From Leptobrachium leishanense (Eukaryota; Chordata; Amphibia; Anura; Megophryidae), in NCBI GenBank assembly GCA_009667805.1, contig CM019064.1, forward strand, positions 273,029,662 through 273,093,661: DNA of 64,000 bases, given 5' to 3'. Position numbers and translations under genes: made by a program. The notes beneath the pieces are model-generated. The model was not told the DNA's origin, searched no databases, and saw only the letters and a list, made by a program, of their open reading frames with translations. How positions within the stretch are numbered: position 1 is the stretch's first letter; the number at the start of each line of letters is the position of its first letter. Positions 10,116 to 23,060 of this stretch are shown piece after piece.

Positions 10116-11292
10116 TGTCTATATACCCAGACTATCCTTTTTTTCTCTTTACAATTCCTCCTACTTCTGCGATCCTTCCCTACAAACATCTCAAACCTTA
10201 ACCTACATTCACTTTTTCCAATCATCTTCCTTCTTGGTTTTATCACCCATACCGTTTAAACATCAGTAGATTAATTTATGTGTTTTCATGAGTTGTTCTT
10301 TTCTCAGTGTAAATGTTTTCTTGTTTAGTTACATTTCATTTGAAAAATGGCATCTGTTTTATCTCAGTGTAGATAAAACAGGCCAAACCCAGATAAATTC
10401 GCTCAGGACCGCAGATGTGGCATAAACGGAAAAATTTGCTATTTTACTTCCTTCCTGATTGAAAGGAAAAAAATAATCTCACGGTCACAAATTTATTCAA
10501 TTGGTGACTTTCTGTATGGCATAATACTAATGTAGCCTCATAAAAATTCTTATAAATTATTTTTGTTCTGTGAAGATATATGTGTGACTAATATTAAAAA
10601 ATCTAAACATATACAATGTAAAATACGCGAAGGTTACTTTTCTCTTTAGTAATGCTGACCTATTTATGTCTTATTAGGCATGTGTAGCTCATATGTTAAA
10701 TGTAGCATGTATTACTACATTGTAGGTTAAATGTAGGCCTATTACTTACAAACTGTAAATTATCCCAAACTGTTAAAATTAATGTTTATTACCATGAACC
10801 AAATAAGAAAACCCCAAAAAGTGTAGATGGGGACTTAAAAGTTCAAAATAAGGAGCAACTCAATAAGCAGACACCCCATTCTTTACACACTTGTGTCTGA
10901 TTTATATCTTACACTGAATACGGTGGTGCCTCACAACAAAGAAATTCTATTCAGCATCCATTCTGTAATACAATAAATATCCCACACTTCATCAACCACA
11001 TTAGTGTGTATCTCCTCTAATTATTGATCCCAGTCCCTGATGAAGTACCAATATGCATAAAATATAAAACACTGGGCATTATCCCCTAGTGAACACTAAC
11101 TGTACCATTTGGGAGAGTAAGCATTAATGTCAGGATAAGTCACTTTAACACATGCCACCCATGTTACCTTCCTAACGCTACACCCGTGAGAAATCAGTTT
11201 GCGCATCGATGATTGCGCTAGCTTGCACACACTTACTGTACTTTGCGCACCCCATGCCTAACATAGGGAGGGCAATCAGTAATTAGTGTTAG
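10116..11292. other. No gene seen; possible old MITE around 11170-11290
   Basis: Mostly AT-rich unique-looking sequence. 11170-11290 is CpG-bearing (cgcatcgatgattgcgcta) and is the sequence into which the next solo LTR inserted; it may be an old DNA element, but I found no paired ends. Confidence 0.35.
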
Positions 11293-11297
11293 GATAT

Positions 11298-11910
11298 TGT
11301 CAGGTCCCACGGCGACGCCGTGGCAAAAAGACCAAGTCCTGAGACCAACCCTGGTGGCAAGTTCATGTATAGCAGTATGCCTTAGCCCAGCTTTTGGTGT
11401 ACTGCATCAGGTGTATGTAATGAGCACTGTCTGGGTTCCTTAAAAGAACCACTCCTACATCCAGCCAGTGCTCTGTCATTAATGTCTGATCCTTGTGAAG
11501 GAAGGAAGTTCCTGAGCCCAGTGACCAGCCTTGCTGAGACTCTACTATTGATTCCTGTGTACCGGACCCCTGGCTATTTCCCTGGACTTCTCTTGCTTCA
11601 TCCTAGCCGGTATTGTGTCAAGACCCCCTTCTGCATCTCCCATCTCAAGACCTCCATCCACAATCCCTTGTTCCAACTCACAAGACTTTCATCATCCGGA
11701 TTCCCTTTTTCAAGCTGTGTTTTCCCCATCAACTGCATTGCTTTTCAAGGACTATTATTATTTATACAGATTCCTGCCTTTTTGTTTGCATCCAGCTTAT
11801 TTAATATACGTTTCTGCTATTTTCACCAACCCTTTTTGTTGTTGTCATTATTTACTGCATCCTGGGTTCATATCCACATCACCGGTGTTCCCAGAACCCG
11901 GTCCCTGACA
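11298..11910 (+). mobile_element. Solo LTR (613 bp) with TSD GATAT
   Basis: Starts TGTCAGGTCCCACGG and ends CGGTCCCTGACA, with identical 5-bp flanks GATAT at 11293-11297 and 11911-11915. There is no internal region, so it is a solo LTR. A pyrimidine-rich second half follows the presumed promoter part. The phrase caggtgtatgtaatgagcac is also seen, slightly changed, in the LTR at 43555. Ty3/gypsy or ERV origin is inferred from the TSD length and ends. Open frames here are accidental. Confidence 0.8.
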
Positions 11911-11915
11911 GATAT

Positions 11916-12395
11916 GTAAGGTATTGCAAGGTCCTAGCGCTAATTACCCCACTGATGCACAAACTTAAATTTTAGCTACTGCTAGAAGTTGGTGCTATCT
12001 GATTCTGCTTTTGCCCCCCCCCCCAAAAAAAAATCAGATACTCACCTCCTAATCCTGCGGAGAGAACGGCGGCCGGGTCCATTGCTTCTGGCCCCTGGGA
12101 ACAGGATGAGACTGAGTCCCCAGTTTCCCTCAGCAATCACTCCGCTGGTAGTGTAGTGAGTCTACTTGCCCATAGGGCATTCATAGTGTTTGATATTTAA
12201 GTCCATTCCAAGCCCCATCTCACGTATATTTGTGGCTGTTTCACCATAAATCAGTCTGCACGTCCATCATTTTATGCTGGCCTTCATAATTCTGCTATAT
12301 CGCCATTGTATGTTTATACCGAAGCCACATTGGAACAGCCTGATTAAAAGAAAGCGAAAGGATAATTGGGGAAACATCACAGTGTGAATGCGATA
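11916..12395. other. No recognisable feature
   Basis: About 480 bp including a C-run followed by an A-run (near 12015). No assignable repeat or coding signal. Confidence 0.4.
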
Positions 12396-12397
12396 TA

Positions 12398-14020
<1,623 letters not shown>

Positions 14021-14022
14021 TA

Positions 14023-14427
14023 AATAGTAATTTGCCTTGGCAAAATACTGCAAACTGGGAGAATTATTATATGTCTGTTAAAATAGGACAATAGAGAAGA
14101 GTACTCAAACGACTGAATGTTATGAAAATAAGTTCCAAATTTGCTCCAAAATAATAAATATTTGTTCAGATGGTTATAGAGTTGCCATTCTAGTAGACAG
14201 TAGACTTTGTACTTTAGATGCAAAGTATTTGACTCTGATTTAATAACAGGTGACTCAAAGTCTAAGAATCAGTAAACAAGTAAATTTTTATAGCACCATA
14301 TAACTTCGGCTAACCTCATAGCGCTTCTCATAACAATAAGTCACTTAGTAAACTCCACGTTTAGTTTAATTTGTAAAATAGGCTACACTCAGGATACAGC
14401 AATACATATAGAAGAATGTAAGTTACG
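14023..14427. other. No recognisable feature
   Basis: About 400 bp of AT-rich sequence without a supported element or gene. Confidence 0.4.
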
Positions 14428-14562
14428 ATGAGCAGGGCCCTCTACACCTCTTGTTTCAATCATATGTCCATTTATCTGTGTCTTGTTCCCTTTGGTTATT
14501 ATAAAGCGCTGCGGAAACTGTTGGCGCTATATAAATGATGACAATAATAATAATTCACTGTA
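14428..14562 (+). repeat. LINE 3' tail (same family as 9668-10115)
   Basis: Contains agcgctgcggaaactgttgg and cgctatataaatgatgac, ending in (AAT)n. This is the plus-strand version of the 3' UTR at 9668. Confidence 0.65.
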
Positions 14563-14592
14563 GTTTCAAAAGCTTTCTTATTCTGTTACTTT

Positions 14593-15492
14593 AAGGGTTA
14601 TTCAGAGAGATCCGAATGGCTACCGAAAGGGAACCGAACACTGAAAATCAGGGTTCGGTTACCTTTCTTGGAAATTCGGCTATCCAGAGAGCAGGCAGTT
14701 TGCCAAATGTTGGCGAATTGCCTGCACATACGGTGCCTGTTCGGTGCCTGTTCGAGGGCAGTGAAATCCCCATAGCTTCGTCTATTCAGAGAACAAAACC
14801 CAGCAGTGAAAAGTTGCCGAATTGTCCTGCCATTCGGTGGCTTCATGCGGCAGATTTATTCAGGCGAATCCCATAGGCTTCAATGTTAAAAATATTCCCG
14901 TTTTAATCCAATATCTAATAAACCGTTGATTATAATATTCTGCAGTTAAAATTCTCTTTATTTATAGATTTTTTAGGACCTTTAAGGCATTTTTGGGGAT
15001 TTTTTTGCAAACATTTGTTTTCCGTTTTTTTTAAATTGTTTTTTCTTTTTCTGTAACAGCCCTCTTTATTATCATTCCCTGGACCTCATATGTAAATTTC
15101 AGACATTTTCGCTCAGTAGTTTGTTTGCAAACAGCGTTTTACTTTTCAAACATTCAAGCGTACTGGGTTTTTTTTCTTCACCTCCTTCGTCTGCGGTGTC
15201 GGCTTATTCCGGCGGCTGCTCTGCGCTCTGATCGGCGCCTGCTAGGGTTTCTCCGGCGTCCTCGGCGGGTTAATCCAGATGTTTTTGCGCATTTCAGTGT
15301 GCGTTCGCCCTCGTTTTGCGGTGAGTTATCGGCAGGTTTGCGGGAACTTTTCCCTGCATTACAGCGGCCCTGTGGTGCTTGCTGAATACACTGCAGGGTT
15401 GCCGAAATGGGATCGCCAAATCGTGCCGAATTGAAGAGCACGAAATGTCACCGAACGTGTGATGACTTTTCGATTCTCTTTGAATAACCCTG
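14593..15492. mobile_element. Family B MITE, full-length copy (900 bp)
   Basis: Outer ends are AAGGGTTATTCAGAGAGATC and the inverse ending GAATAACCCTG. Inside the left end are gcaggcagtttgccaaatgt and gaattgcctgcacatacggt, then a shared block with tctaataaaccgttgat and a T-rich tract, then the right end with aaatgtcaccgaacgtg. No transposase is encoded. Flanking TTT/TGT is an imperfect 3-bp TSD. See 20258 for a copy with a perfect TSD. Confidence 0.7.
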
Positions 15493-15523
15493 TGTGTCTC
15501 TAATTTGAAAGGAGGTTGAGTCA

Positions 15524-15640
15524 GGGCCAGCCCAAGCCACTGTGCTGCCTGGAGCGATGGATGAAATGCACCCCCCCAAAAAAAAACTGTCATTTGTAAA
15601 CGTATCACAGAGCTCCACAGAATACTAAATTCAAATAGAT
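15524..15640. repeat. Fragment related to the hAT element at 55173
   Basis: The phrase cgtatcacagagctccacag after a C-run matches the 55-bp repeat unit at 55247-55420 (cgtatcacagagctgcacag), and a degenerate 'gctgcctgg' end precedes it. Only one unit is present and no right terminus was found. Confidence 0.45.
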
Positions 15641-16174
15641 TTATTGTATATTTGCTTTCCTTTAGCTTGATATTTTTGCTGTTTTAGTTCATCATTTTAC
15701 GTTTCAAAGCTCCTTGAAAAGCATCAGTTATAAATACTGTTAATATTGATTGTTTTTTGTTTTTTGTTTTTAAATGCCCAGTAATTTTTTTTATAAGTGG
15801 TGAAGCCTTACATGCATTCTTTCTTTTTTGCTTTTTTGAGGAGGTGAAGGTCAGTGGCTAAATGCAGCTCAGGCATGGAGAAAAGTCAATGGATAATAGT
15901 TCCTGGGCTTCATGACAACACATGACATTATGAATGCAGGCATTTTACAGAAATATTTTAATATGTGTTCAGAAAATTATTCCCGGCATTGTACTAGAAG
16001 GAGTAAGATTCCATGATAAGCACACGGTATCTCTCAAAGGACCAATAAACATGAAAATTCAGAGAAATATTATAATTCTCAGTTTCATGAGGCCACTATT
16101 GATTATAGTATAATACTACACTACAATCTGGCACTGAGCCTACACATAGTTGAAACCCTCTGAACAAGCATGCT
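15641..16174. other. No recognisable feature
   Basis: AT-rich sequence without a supported gene or repeat boundary. Confidence 0.4.
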
Positions 16175-16177
16175 TTA

Positions 16178-16486
16178 GGCTGGCGTCAGATGAGCGCGCT
16201 ATGTGCACCTGTACTGACGTTCTTACCGGCGTCCATTGCAGCGTTGTGACACTGCAACGGGGCCGTTCACACGCTTGTGCACACTTGTGCGCACGCACGA
16301 CAAGCATCCGTTATCCAAGCCTATCTGGCAAAGCGCTAGGACGCACGTTGCCAGAGCTGCAAAGCTTGCAGTGCCGAGCGCACTGAGTGTGCTCAGCGAG
16401 GTGGCCAGACAGGTGACGGATGGAAGGAACGTCCACTCTCACGGACGTTCCTTCCACTCTCCACAGACGCTCATCTGACACTAGCC
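16178..16486. mobile_element. Family A MITE (309 bp), TSD TTA
   Basis: Ends GGCTGGCGTCAGATGAGCGC and the inverted form ending ACTAGCC, flanked by TTA at 16175-16177 and 16487-16489. The core is CpG-rich. A 3-bp TTA duplication and GG...CC ends suggest a PIF/Harbinger-type transposase; this is inference. Confidence 0.75.
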
Positions 16487-16508
16487 TTAAATGGAACATA
16501 AACACATA

Positions 16509-16638
16509 GGGCCATATTACATAGTTGGTGCTAACTTAATCAGAGCTGTTGTAAACTTCCCAGAGCCATTATAGCCTATGGAGGTTTTAAGTTTACAAGA
16601 GCTCTGGTTAAGTTAGCACCAACATTGTAATATGGCCC
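16509..16638. mobile_element. Family D hairpin MITE (130 bp)
   Basis: The two halves are inverted repeats: GGGCCATATTACATAGTTGG, tgctaacttaatcagagct, and so on, against agctctggttaagttagca and CAACATTGTAATATGGCCC. The centre is ccattatagcctatgg. A near-identical copy is at 17991. It probably has a TA duplication at the left; the right flank is AA. Confidence 0.75.
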
Positions 16639-16915
16639 AAAGTTTGCATAATTGTACTGTACGCTCAAATATAAACAAACACACACACAATGGCCGTTGT
16701 CAACGCTCCTCCAGTAAAGGCGAGTCCTGGCTAATGAAGCCAAAGGCTGCTCTCTAGCAAGCCACATATGCTCATGCTGCTTCTCAGTGATGAGGAAGAC
16801 TGGTGGGCTTTTATTTATATCCTCCCAGAAACAAATCCACCATGGGATCAAAAACAAAAGCATGGAACGAAATAGTTGCAAAGATGACCTGGCTGGAAAT
16901 ACAACAAAACATACA

Positions 16916-17181
16916 TAATACAGAAAAAACGGTGTAGCGCCTGATCTCTGCCGGGGCGACTGCAACTACCAGATGTATCCAGCCCAGTAACATGCTGCTT
17001 CTTCAGGCAGGACTCGTTTTTACTGGAGGTGCCTTGACGGGGCAGGTGGGCTTAAAACTTCAATGGCGCAGATGACACTTTTTTTTCTTGTTATGTTTTA
17101 TACATGTTACTGGGCTGGATACATCTGGTAATTGCAGCCGTCCCGGTGGAGATCAGGCGTGGCGCCGGTTTTTCTGTATTA
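16916..17181. mobile_element. Inverted-repeat element with ~77-bp arms
   Basis: 16916-16993 and 17103-17181 are inverted copies: left TAATACAGAAAAAAC...gcgcctgatctc...gtatccagcccagtaacatg, right catgttactgggctggatac...gagatcaggcg...TTTTTCTGTATTA. They are separated by about 110 bp. It looks like a non-autonomous DNA element; family and TSD are unclear. Confidence 0.6.
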
Positions 17182-17990
17182 CACACATACAGTGGGTACA
17201 AAAAGTCTACACACCCTGAAATTGCAGGTTTTTAAAATGTAAATACAGAAATACCAATAATGTACATTTCAGACATTTTCCAATTTGATCTTCCAGCAAA
17301 CAAAAGTACAGGGAAAACCAGAAATGGATTATCAGGAATATCATAAATAAAAAATAACTAACCTGTTCCCTAACTGCATAAGTCTACACCTCACCCAACT
17401 AATACCTTGTGGAAGTAGCAAGTCTCTATTAACGATGTGCATCTAGGCTATAGAACCTCATTACACTCTTTTTTATGAAAAAGGTTAGTTCTTTCAAATT
17501 TCCAGGGAATCTCCATCAAACATAATTCTCATTAGATCATACCACTGGATTTATGATTGAGGTATGTCTGTGACTGAGCCTTGTTAAGTCTTTCATTTTC
17601 CTTTTCGGAAGCTATGCCTTGGTATCCTTGGCTGCATGCTTTGGATCATTGTTGCGTTGCAATGTGACATTCCTGTTCATCTTTAGCTTTGTGGCAGAGG
17701 TCAACAGATTTTGGGCCAAAATCATGATTTTGTATTAGTGCTATTCATCAACCTATTTATTTTGACAAAAGCCCCTGATACAGCTCAAGAGAAACACCCC
17801 CCAAACATAATGGTGCCATCTCAATGCTTTAAAGTCTGTATTATGTCCCTCGGGTGATGAGCTTTATTAGCTTCACGCCACTCAAATCTTTTAAAATTTA
17901 GGACGAAAATGTTAATCTTTGTCTTGTCAGACCAAAGCCCATTTTCCCACATATTTTGAGTTGCTGAGTGCATATTTTTGCATACTTTTA

Positions 17991-18120
17991 GGGCCCTATT
18001 ACAAAGTTGGTGCTAACTTAACCAGAGCTGTTGTAAACTTACCAGAGCCATTATAGTCTATGGAGGTTTTCAGTTTACAACAGCTCTGGTTAAATTAGCA
18101 CCAGCTCCGTAATATGGCCC
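17991..18120. mobile_element. Family D hairpin MITE inside the Tc1 remnant
   Basis: Near-identical to 16509-16638: GGGCCCTATTACAAAGTTGG at the left and CTCCGTAATATGGCCC at the right, with an almost perfect palindrome between. The flanks are TA/TA. The Tc1 transposase remnant continues on both sides. Confidence 0.8.
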
Positions 18121-18226
18121 TATATGGGCTTATTTAATCCTTTTTGTGAGAAATACTTTTGCCACACTACTTAATATCACAGAAATATTTAGACCAGAGG
18201 AGATGGTGATAACATGCAAGGAGGGG

Positions 18227-18405
18227 CTGATATTGAGTAGAGGTAACATCAGTGCTCTGCGTGGAGACTGTGGAGACAGATGTTCGATCCCAGGCAGAGC
18301 ACCTCTCCAGTAAGTGTCCTTAGGCAAGACACCTAACGGTACATACTTGCCACCCAGGACATAATTGAAAACGAGAGAAATCTCAATGTATCTTTCCTGG
18401 TAAAA
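18227..18405 (+). mobile_element. tRNA-derived SINE
   Basis: The head has pol III promoter-like boxes: TAGAGGTAACATC (A-box-like) and GATGTTCGATCCC (B-box-like), followed by gcagagcacctctccagtaa and cctaacggtacatacttgcc. The 3' tail is caggacataattgaaaacga...tcctggtaaaa, shared with the LINE at 33044-33495. It lies inside the Tc1 remnant, so it is younger than that element. Confidence 0.82.
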
Positions 18406-18438
18406 GGAGGCCGATACCTCTCAGGAGTTCCTGTAGAT

Positions 18439-19339
18439 CAGTGTGTAACAGATCTCTGTGCCCGGACAGGGTCACATCTGCCAAATGCCGCTTCCTCGCT
18501 GGACACCCAGTTTCTCCTCATGACTCACATCTTTCTTTAGTACCTTAGCCGCAGCTTAAGGCCCGGTGCATGTAGAGAGCCTGACTAGCACCCCAGAAAT
18601 AAGCTGAAGCTGTAGACCTGGAGCCTTTCCTTGGCACAGCAAGCAGAAGGTACCTGCTACCCCAAATCAAGAGCCGTGACTTCAAGCTTGGTCAGAATAG
18701 GACTGGTTTATTATTACACAGGCACAGATACACTCAACCACTAACACCATTTGCATACAATCAAGCAGATAGCTGCCCAGATCAGATAACTACACAGGAG
18801 CTTCAAACAATGGACAATGGGGGAAGGAGAAAGAAAGGGTAAACAAAAGGAATTTCTTACAGAGAGAACTTACACAATAGCGAGAGCAGGTACTAATACA
18901 GAGATCTACACTATACAGGGAAGGGTTAGATAATTGAGGGAATGTACGCAAAATACACAAGAGACTATACAAAGGAATAACACACAGACATGAGAAATCT
19001 TTAGTTAACTGGCAGATATATAAAATAGTGAAAACCAAAATATATTTAAAAGGTCCACCAGTTCCCCCATTAGTCTCTTTCACGGGCCATAGTCTCTGGG
19101 CAGGAGGCTAGCGCACAGCCCCCTCCAAGTCGCACAGTGACACAGTGTTCTGTCACACACTGGTTCCCAACTGTGGTCCTCAAGTACCCCTAATAGGCCA
19201 GATTTTAAGGATTACCTTGGAGAAATGCAGACTGAATCCTGCAGCGAACAGCAAATCATATCACTTGTGCTGTGCTTCAGCTATCTGGAAAACCTGGAAT
19301 GTTGGGGGGGTACTTGAGGACCGCGTTCGGGAACCAGTG
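18439..19339. mobile_element. hAT MITE (CASTGGTTCCCAA ends), itself interrupted by an LTR
   Basis: Identical 8-bp flanks CTGTAGAT at 18431-18438 and 19340-19347 enclose it. After removing the LTR the left end reads CAG/CTGGTTCCCAACTGTGG and the right end inverts it (ttcgggaaccagtg), with an inner pair cctcaagtaccc and gggtacttgagg. 8-bp duplication and CA(G)TG ends are hAT hallmarks. It has no transposase. Confidence 0.75.
18444..19157. mobile_element. Probable solo LTR (714 bp) in the end of a hAT MITE
   Basis: Begins TGTAACAGATCTCTG and ends CAGTGTTCTGTCACA, so the termini form a short inverted repeat (TGTaACAGA/TCTGTcACA). The flanks are CAGTG (18439-18443) and CACTG (19158-19162), a 5-bp TSD with one mismatch. 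It splits the hAT MITE five bases from its tip. There is no internal region and no coding frame worth calling. Its orientation is unsure. Confidence 0.6.
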
Positions 19340-19732
19340 CTGTAGATAATTCAGTGTTGCTGTTGGCCTGTTGGTAGCCTCTCTGATAAGTTTTCTCTTT
19401 TGTCTTCTCATCAACTTTGGTGGGTGGTCCTGATTTTTGCAATACCTCTTTGTGCCAGATTTTCTCTACTACTTTTTGATGCTAGTTTTGACAGTACTCC
19501 ATAGAACATCCAATGTCTTTGACATTCTTTTAAAGCTCTCTCCTGATTGGAGAGTTTCATCAGTTAGCTCTCACAGTGTGTTTGGCAAATCTTTGTCAAC
19601 CATAACTCCCCTATAGTAGCACGTAAAACCAAATATTCAAGCAAATTCTACAGCAGAAGTTGCCTTTCATGTGGGATTAATTGACACACTGATGGCAGAT
19701 ATTTGCTATTTACCTACAGGTAGGATTTAGAG

Positions 19733-19866
19733 CAGGGCTGTCAAACTCCTGACCCCAGATGTTTCTGAACTACAACTCTCATGATTCCCTGAAAATCTCT
19801 TGCATTGAAGGAATGCTGGGAATTGTAGGCATCAACATTTCAGGGGCCGTGAGTTTGACAGCCCTG
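19733..19866. mobile_element. hAT-type MITE (134 bp)
   Basis: Ends CAGGGCTGTCAAACTCCTG and GTGAGTTTGACAGCCCTG are inverted; an inner pair is ctacaactctcatgattccc against gggaattgtaggcatcaac. Flanks share only TTAG, so the 8-bp TSD is degraded. It is related to 49841-49974, which has a perfect TSD. Confidence 0.68.
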
Positions 19867-20257
19867 CGTTAGGATGTGATTGGTTAACTGAGTCACCATT
19901 ATGTAAGGAGGGGCTCACTTATTCAATCGGAGTGTTTGTAGTTTTCTCTTTATTTCAAATGATCCTAATAGTTAACTATTTGTTTTTTCTCATTTTTTTG
20001 TTTGTTGGAATGACACATTACAGATGGAAAAAGTCTATTATTTACATTGTTGCTATTTCTGTAGTAACAGTTCAAAAACATGCAATTTCAGAATGGTGTG
20101 TAGGCTTTTTATCACGACTGTAAAACAAGTCTAGATTTTCATTACTTTGTCATGTAAGAGGAAGCACCGAGTTAAAAATACTCTTCAGTTTGGTTGTATT
20201 GTGTTTTAATTGTGAAAGATGCAAATACAAAAATCCCTGTTAGGAAATAAACATTAT

Positions 20258-21085
20258 CAGGGTTATTCAGAGAGATCCGAAAAGTCACCGCACGTTCAGT
20301 GACTTTTCGTTCCCCGCACTTCGGTGTGATTCAACGATTCCTAGTTCGCCGACCCTGCGATATATTCAGCAAGCACCGCAGGGCCCCCGTAGTGCAGGGA
20401 ATACTCCCGCAAACCTGCAGAACACTCGCCGAAAACCTGCAGAAACCGCTGGAAAAATCGGAGCAGCTGACGATCACAGCGCAGAGCAGCCGACACGCAG
20501 ACGAACGGGATAAAAAAAAAACAATTTGCTTGAAAATTCGAAATTTTAAACGTTGTTTGCAAAAAAATTACTGAACGAAAATGTCTGGAATTTACACATA
20601 AGGTCCAATGAATGATAATAAAAAAGTCTGTTACAGTAAAACGAAAAAACAATTAAGAAAAACAGAAAAAAAATTAACAAAAAAATCCCCAAAAATGCCT
20701 AAAAGATCCTAAAAATAACGATACTTTTTACTGCAGAATAAAATGATAAACGGTTTGTTAGATATTGGATTAAAACGGGAATACTTTTAACATTGAAGCC
20801 TATGGGATTCTCTTGAATAAACCTGTCGTATGAAACCACCGAACAGCAGGGCACTTCATTCTGACATTCCTCAGCTGTTCGGTGTTCTCTGAATAGACAA
20901 ACCATTGCTTCTCAATGGGGGATTTCACTGCCCTCGAACAGGCACCGTACGTGCAGGCAATTCGCCAAAATTTGGCAAATTGCCTGCTCTCTGAATAGCC
21001 GAATGGCTCCGAAATGTCCCCGTTCGCTGAAATTCAGTGTCCGGTTACTTTTCGGCCACATTTTGGATCTCTCTGAATAACCCCC
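20258..21085. mobile_element. Family B MITE, full-length copy (828 bp), TSD TAT
   Basis: Starts CAGGGTTATTCAGAGAGATC and ends GATCTCTCTGAATAACCCCC. Flanks TAT at 20255-20257 and 21086-21088 are identical. It is in the opposite orientation to 14593-15492: here the gtcaccgcacgttcagtgac end comes first and the gaattgcctgc-type end last. No transposase. Confidence 0.78.
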
Positions 21086-21240
21086 TATGTATTTATTAAC
21101 ACCAAATTCCAGAACAACAGAAATATTAGCATGATTGCACTTAACTGTATTTTGATTTCCTGAAGACAATTTCCACAAAACAGCACAGAAAGTTACCTAC
21201 ACCTATGAATTGTGAAAAGACAATTTTGACTTTATTTTAA

Positions 21241-22076
21241 CCCCTTCACTACCAAGCGATTTTTTTTATTGAATTTTTTTATCATAACGTACTTGAAACA
21301 TGGGATGTGAAGTTAACAATTAAATATAGGATGAAATAGGAGTTCCGCACATTTTTTTTAAATTTTAAAATAGTTAAACAATTCTAATAATATTAATTTG
21401 CTCATTTTTAATTGCTCGTGTATTTGTTTTTCCTTTGCAGAAATATTGTTGAAATGTAAGATTCCGAGCTCTAGATGGTCTCCCTTATCTTACACAATTT
21501 CACAAGGGGTCTGCATTATTATCATACAGGCAAAAAAAGCCTTTGTGTTAGATACAGTAACTGTGATAAAGATAATAAATATGGTGAGATCTCCTGTATA
21601 TGGGATTTGTAATGATCGTAATGAGATTATTAGCAATGCAGTTTCCACAACAAAATACCAATAGAATATAAAAATAATATCTGTGACATGATGCCAGTAT
21701 ATGGAAATTACAGTAACACCTTGTATCTATACTGTACAGGGATTTTAACTCCTGATAACCCACTGAATTTTACCCCTGTACATTAGTGAGTGACCCCAGA
21801 GCTCTGCCTGTTTTCTGCCAAATCCCTGGCAGCTATAATGCACCAGTAATCTATTTAAACTTTTTGTTACAGTGAGGGCTGGGGCTTCTACTTGCCATGG
21901 TTTTATATCTCTCAAGCATGCTTGGAGAGAACTATAACAATGGATTTGTTTCTCCACAGGGGACACACTAATACTACTTAAAAAGGGTGGGAAAATTGTT
22001 ACTTGACATGCTAAAAAGTGCTTTTCAATGCATTATATTGCAAAATCGAAATAACTAGATTTTGGATGTGAAGGGG
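21241..22076. mobile_element. TTAA-flanked element with CCCCTTCAC ends (836 bp)
   Basis: TTAA at 21237-21240 and 22077-22080 flank ends CCCCTTCACTACCAAG and an inverted GGATGTGAAGGGG. TTAA targets suggest piggyBac-like mobilisation. A caution: the piece at 34758 also continues with 'ttaataacac' beyond its TTAA, so the true element might be longer. A diverged copy lies at 8625-9050. No transposase frame is seen. Confidence 0.5.
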
Positions 22077-22282
22077 TTAATAACACACATGCATACTCAA
22101 CTCCTTATTCCTAATTTATTATCATTAATATATACAAAATGGAAAATAAAATACATTTATTTTTTCACAGTTTACACTATAATAAATAAAAAACAACTAT
22201 AGTAGTTACAGTTACAAGTATTTATAAAGAGCTAAGAAGTTCTGTAGTGCTGTACAATGGGTGAGACAGAATAACAAATATA

Positions 22283-23060
22283 TACTCCCCAGCCACTTTA
22301 TGAGGTACACCTTGCTAGTACTGGGTTGGACCCCGCCTTTGCCTTCAGAATTGCCTTAATTATTTGTGGAATAGATTCAACAAGGTGTTGGAAACGTTCC
22401 TCAGAGATTTTGGTCCATATTGTTATGATGGTGCTGCAGATTTGTAAGGATGCGCATCCATGAAACGAATCTCCCGTTCCACTCCACTATTGGATTGAGA
22501 TCTGAAGACTGTGGAGGCCATTGGATTACAGTGAACTCATTGTCATTTTGAGATGATTTGAGCTTTTTGACATGGTGCATTATCCTGCTGGTAATATCCA
22601 GCAGAAGATGGGTACACTGTGGTCATTAAGGGATGGACATGGTCTGCAACAATACTGAGGTAGGCTATGGCGTTTAAACATTGCTCAACTGGTACTAAGG
22701 GGCCCAAAGTGTGCCAAGAAAATATCCCCAGACCATTCCACCACCAGCCTGAAAAGTTGATACAAGGCAGGATGGATCCATGCTTTCATGTTGTATACAC
22801 AAGATTATGACCCTACCATCTGAATATCGCAGCTGAAATCGAGACTCCTCAGACAAGGCAAATTTTAACAAATCTTCTATTGTCCAGTTTTAGTGAGCTG
22901 TGTGAATTGTAGCCTCCATTTCCTGTTCTTGGCTGACAGAAGTGGCACCCGGTGAGGTCTGCTGCTGCTGTAGCCCAACTGCTTCAAGGTTTGACATGTT
23001 GTGCGTTCAGAGATGGTATTCTGCACACGTTAGAAATTATATCTCATTGCACGTATACTT
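22283..23060 (-). mobile_element. Decayed Tc1/mariner-like element (CCCCAGCCACTTTATGAGG end)
   Basis: The left end ctccccagccactttatgag is a terminus I recall as widespread in fish and amphibians. On the minus strand near 22505 the words encode WPPQSSDLNPI, the third catalytic block of Tc1-type transposases, although the Glu that should follow is replaced. Further landmarks (gtactaaggggcccaaagtg, atcgagactcctcagac) keep family order. The right part is lost after about 23060. Confidence 0.7.

Larger units (their letters stand above)
17190..20120 (-). mobile_element. Decayed Tc1-like transposon broken up by five insertions
   Basis: TA at 17188-17189 and 20121-20122 flank ends CAGTGGGTACAAAAAGTCTA and TAGGCTTTTTATCACGACTG; inside them are ccctgaaattgcagg and tgcaatttcagaa. 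Minus-strand transposase remnants remain: tgctttggatcattgttgcg near 17640 corresponds to the DPKH motif, tgtcagaccaaagccc near 17925 to the first catalytic block, and 19347-19600 to the N-terminal DNA-binding part. Many stops are present. Nested in it are a family D MITE, a SINE, a hAT MITE that itself contains an LTR, and a second hAT MITE. Without them the element would be roughly 1.6 kb, normal for Tc1. Confidence 0.82.

Noticed and set aside
18235..18300. A tRNA gene suggested by A- and B-box-like words
   Set aside because: The segment is the head of a SINE present at several places with the same tail; it lacks a proper cloverleaf and is not a functional tRNA gene.
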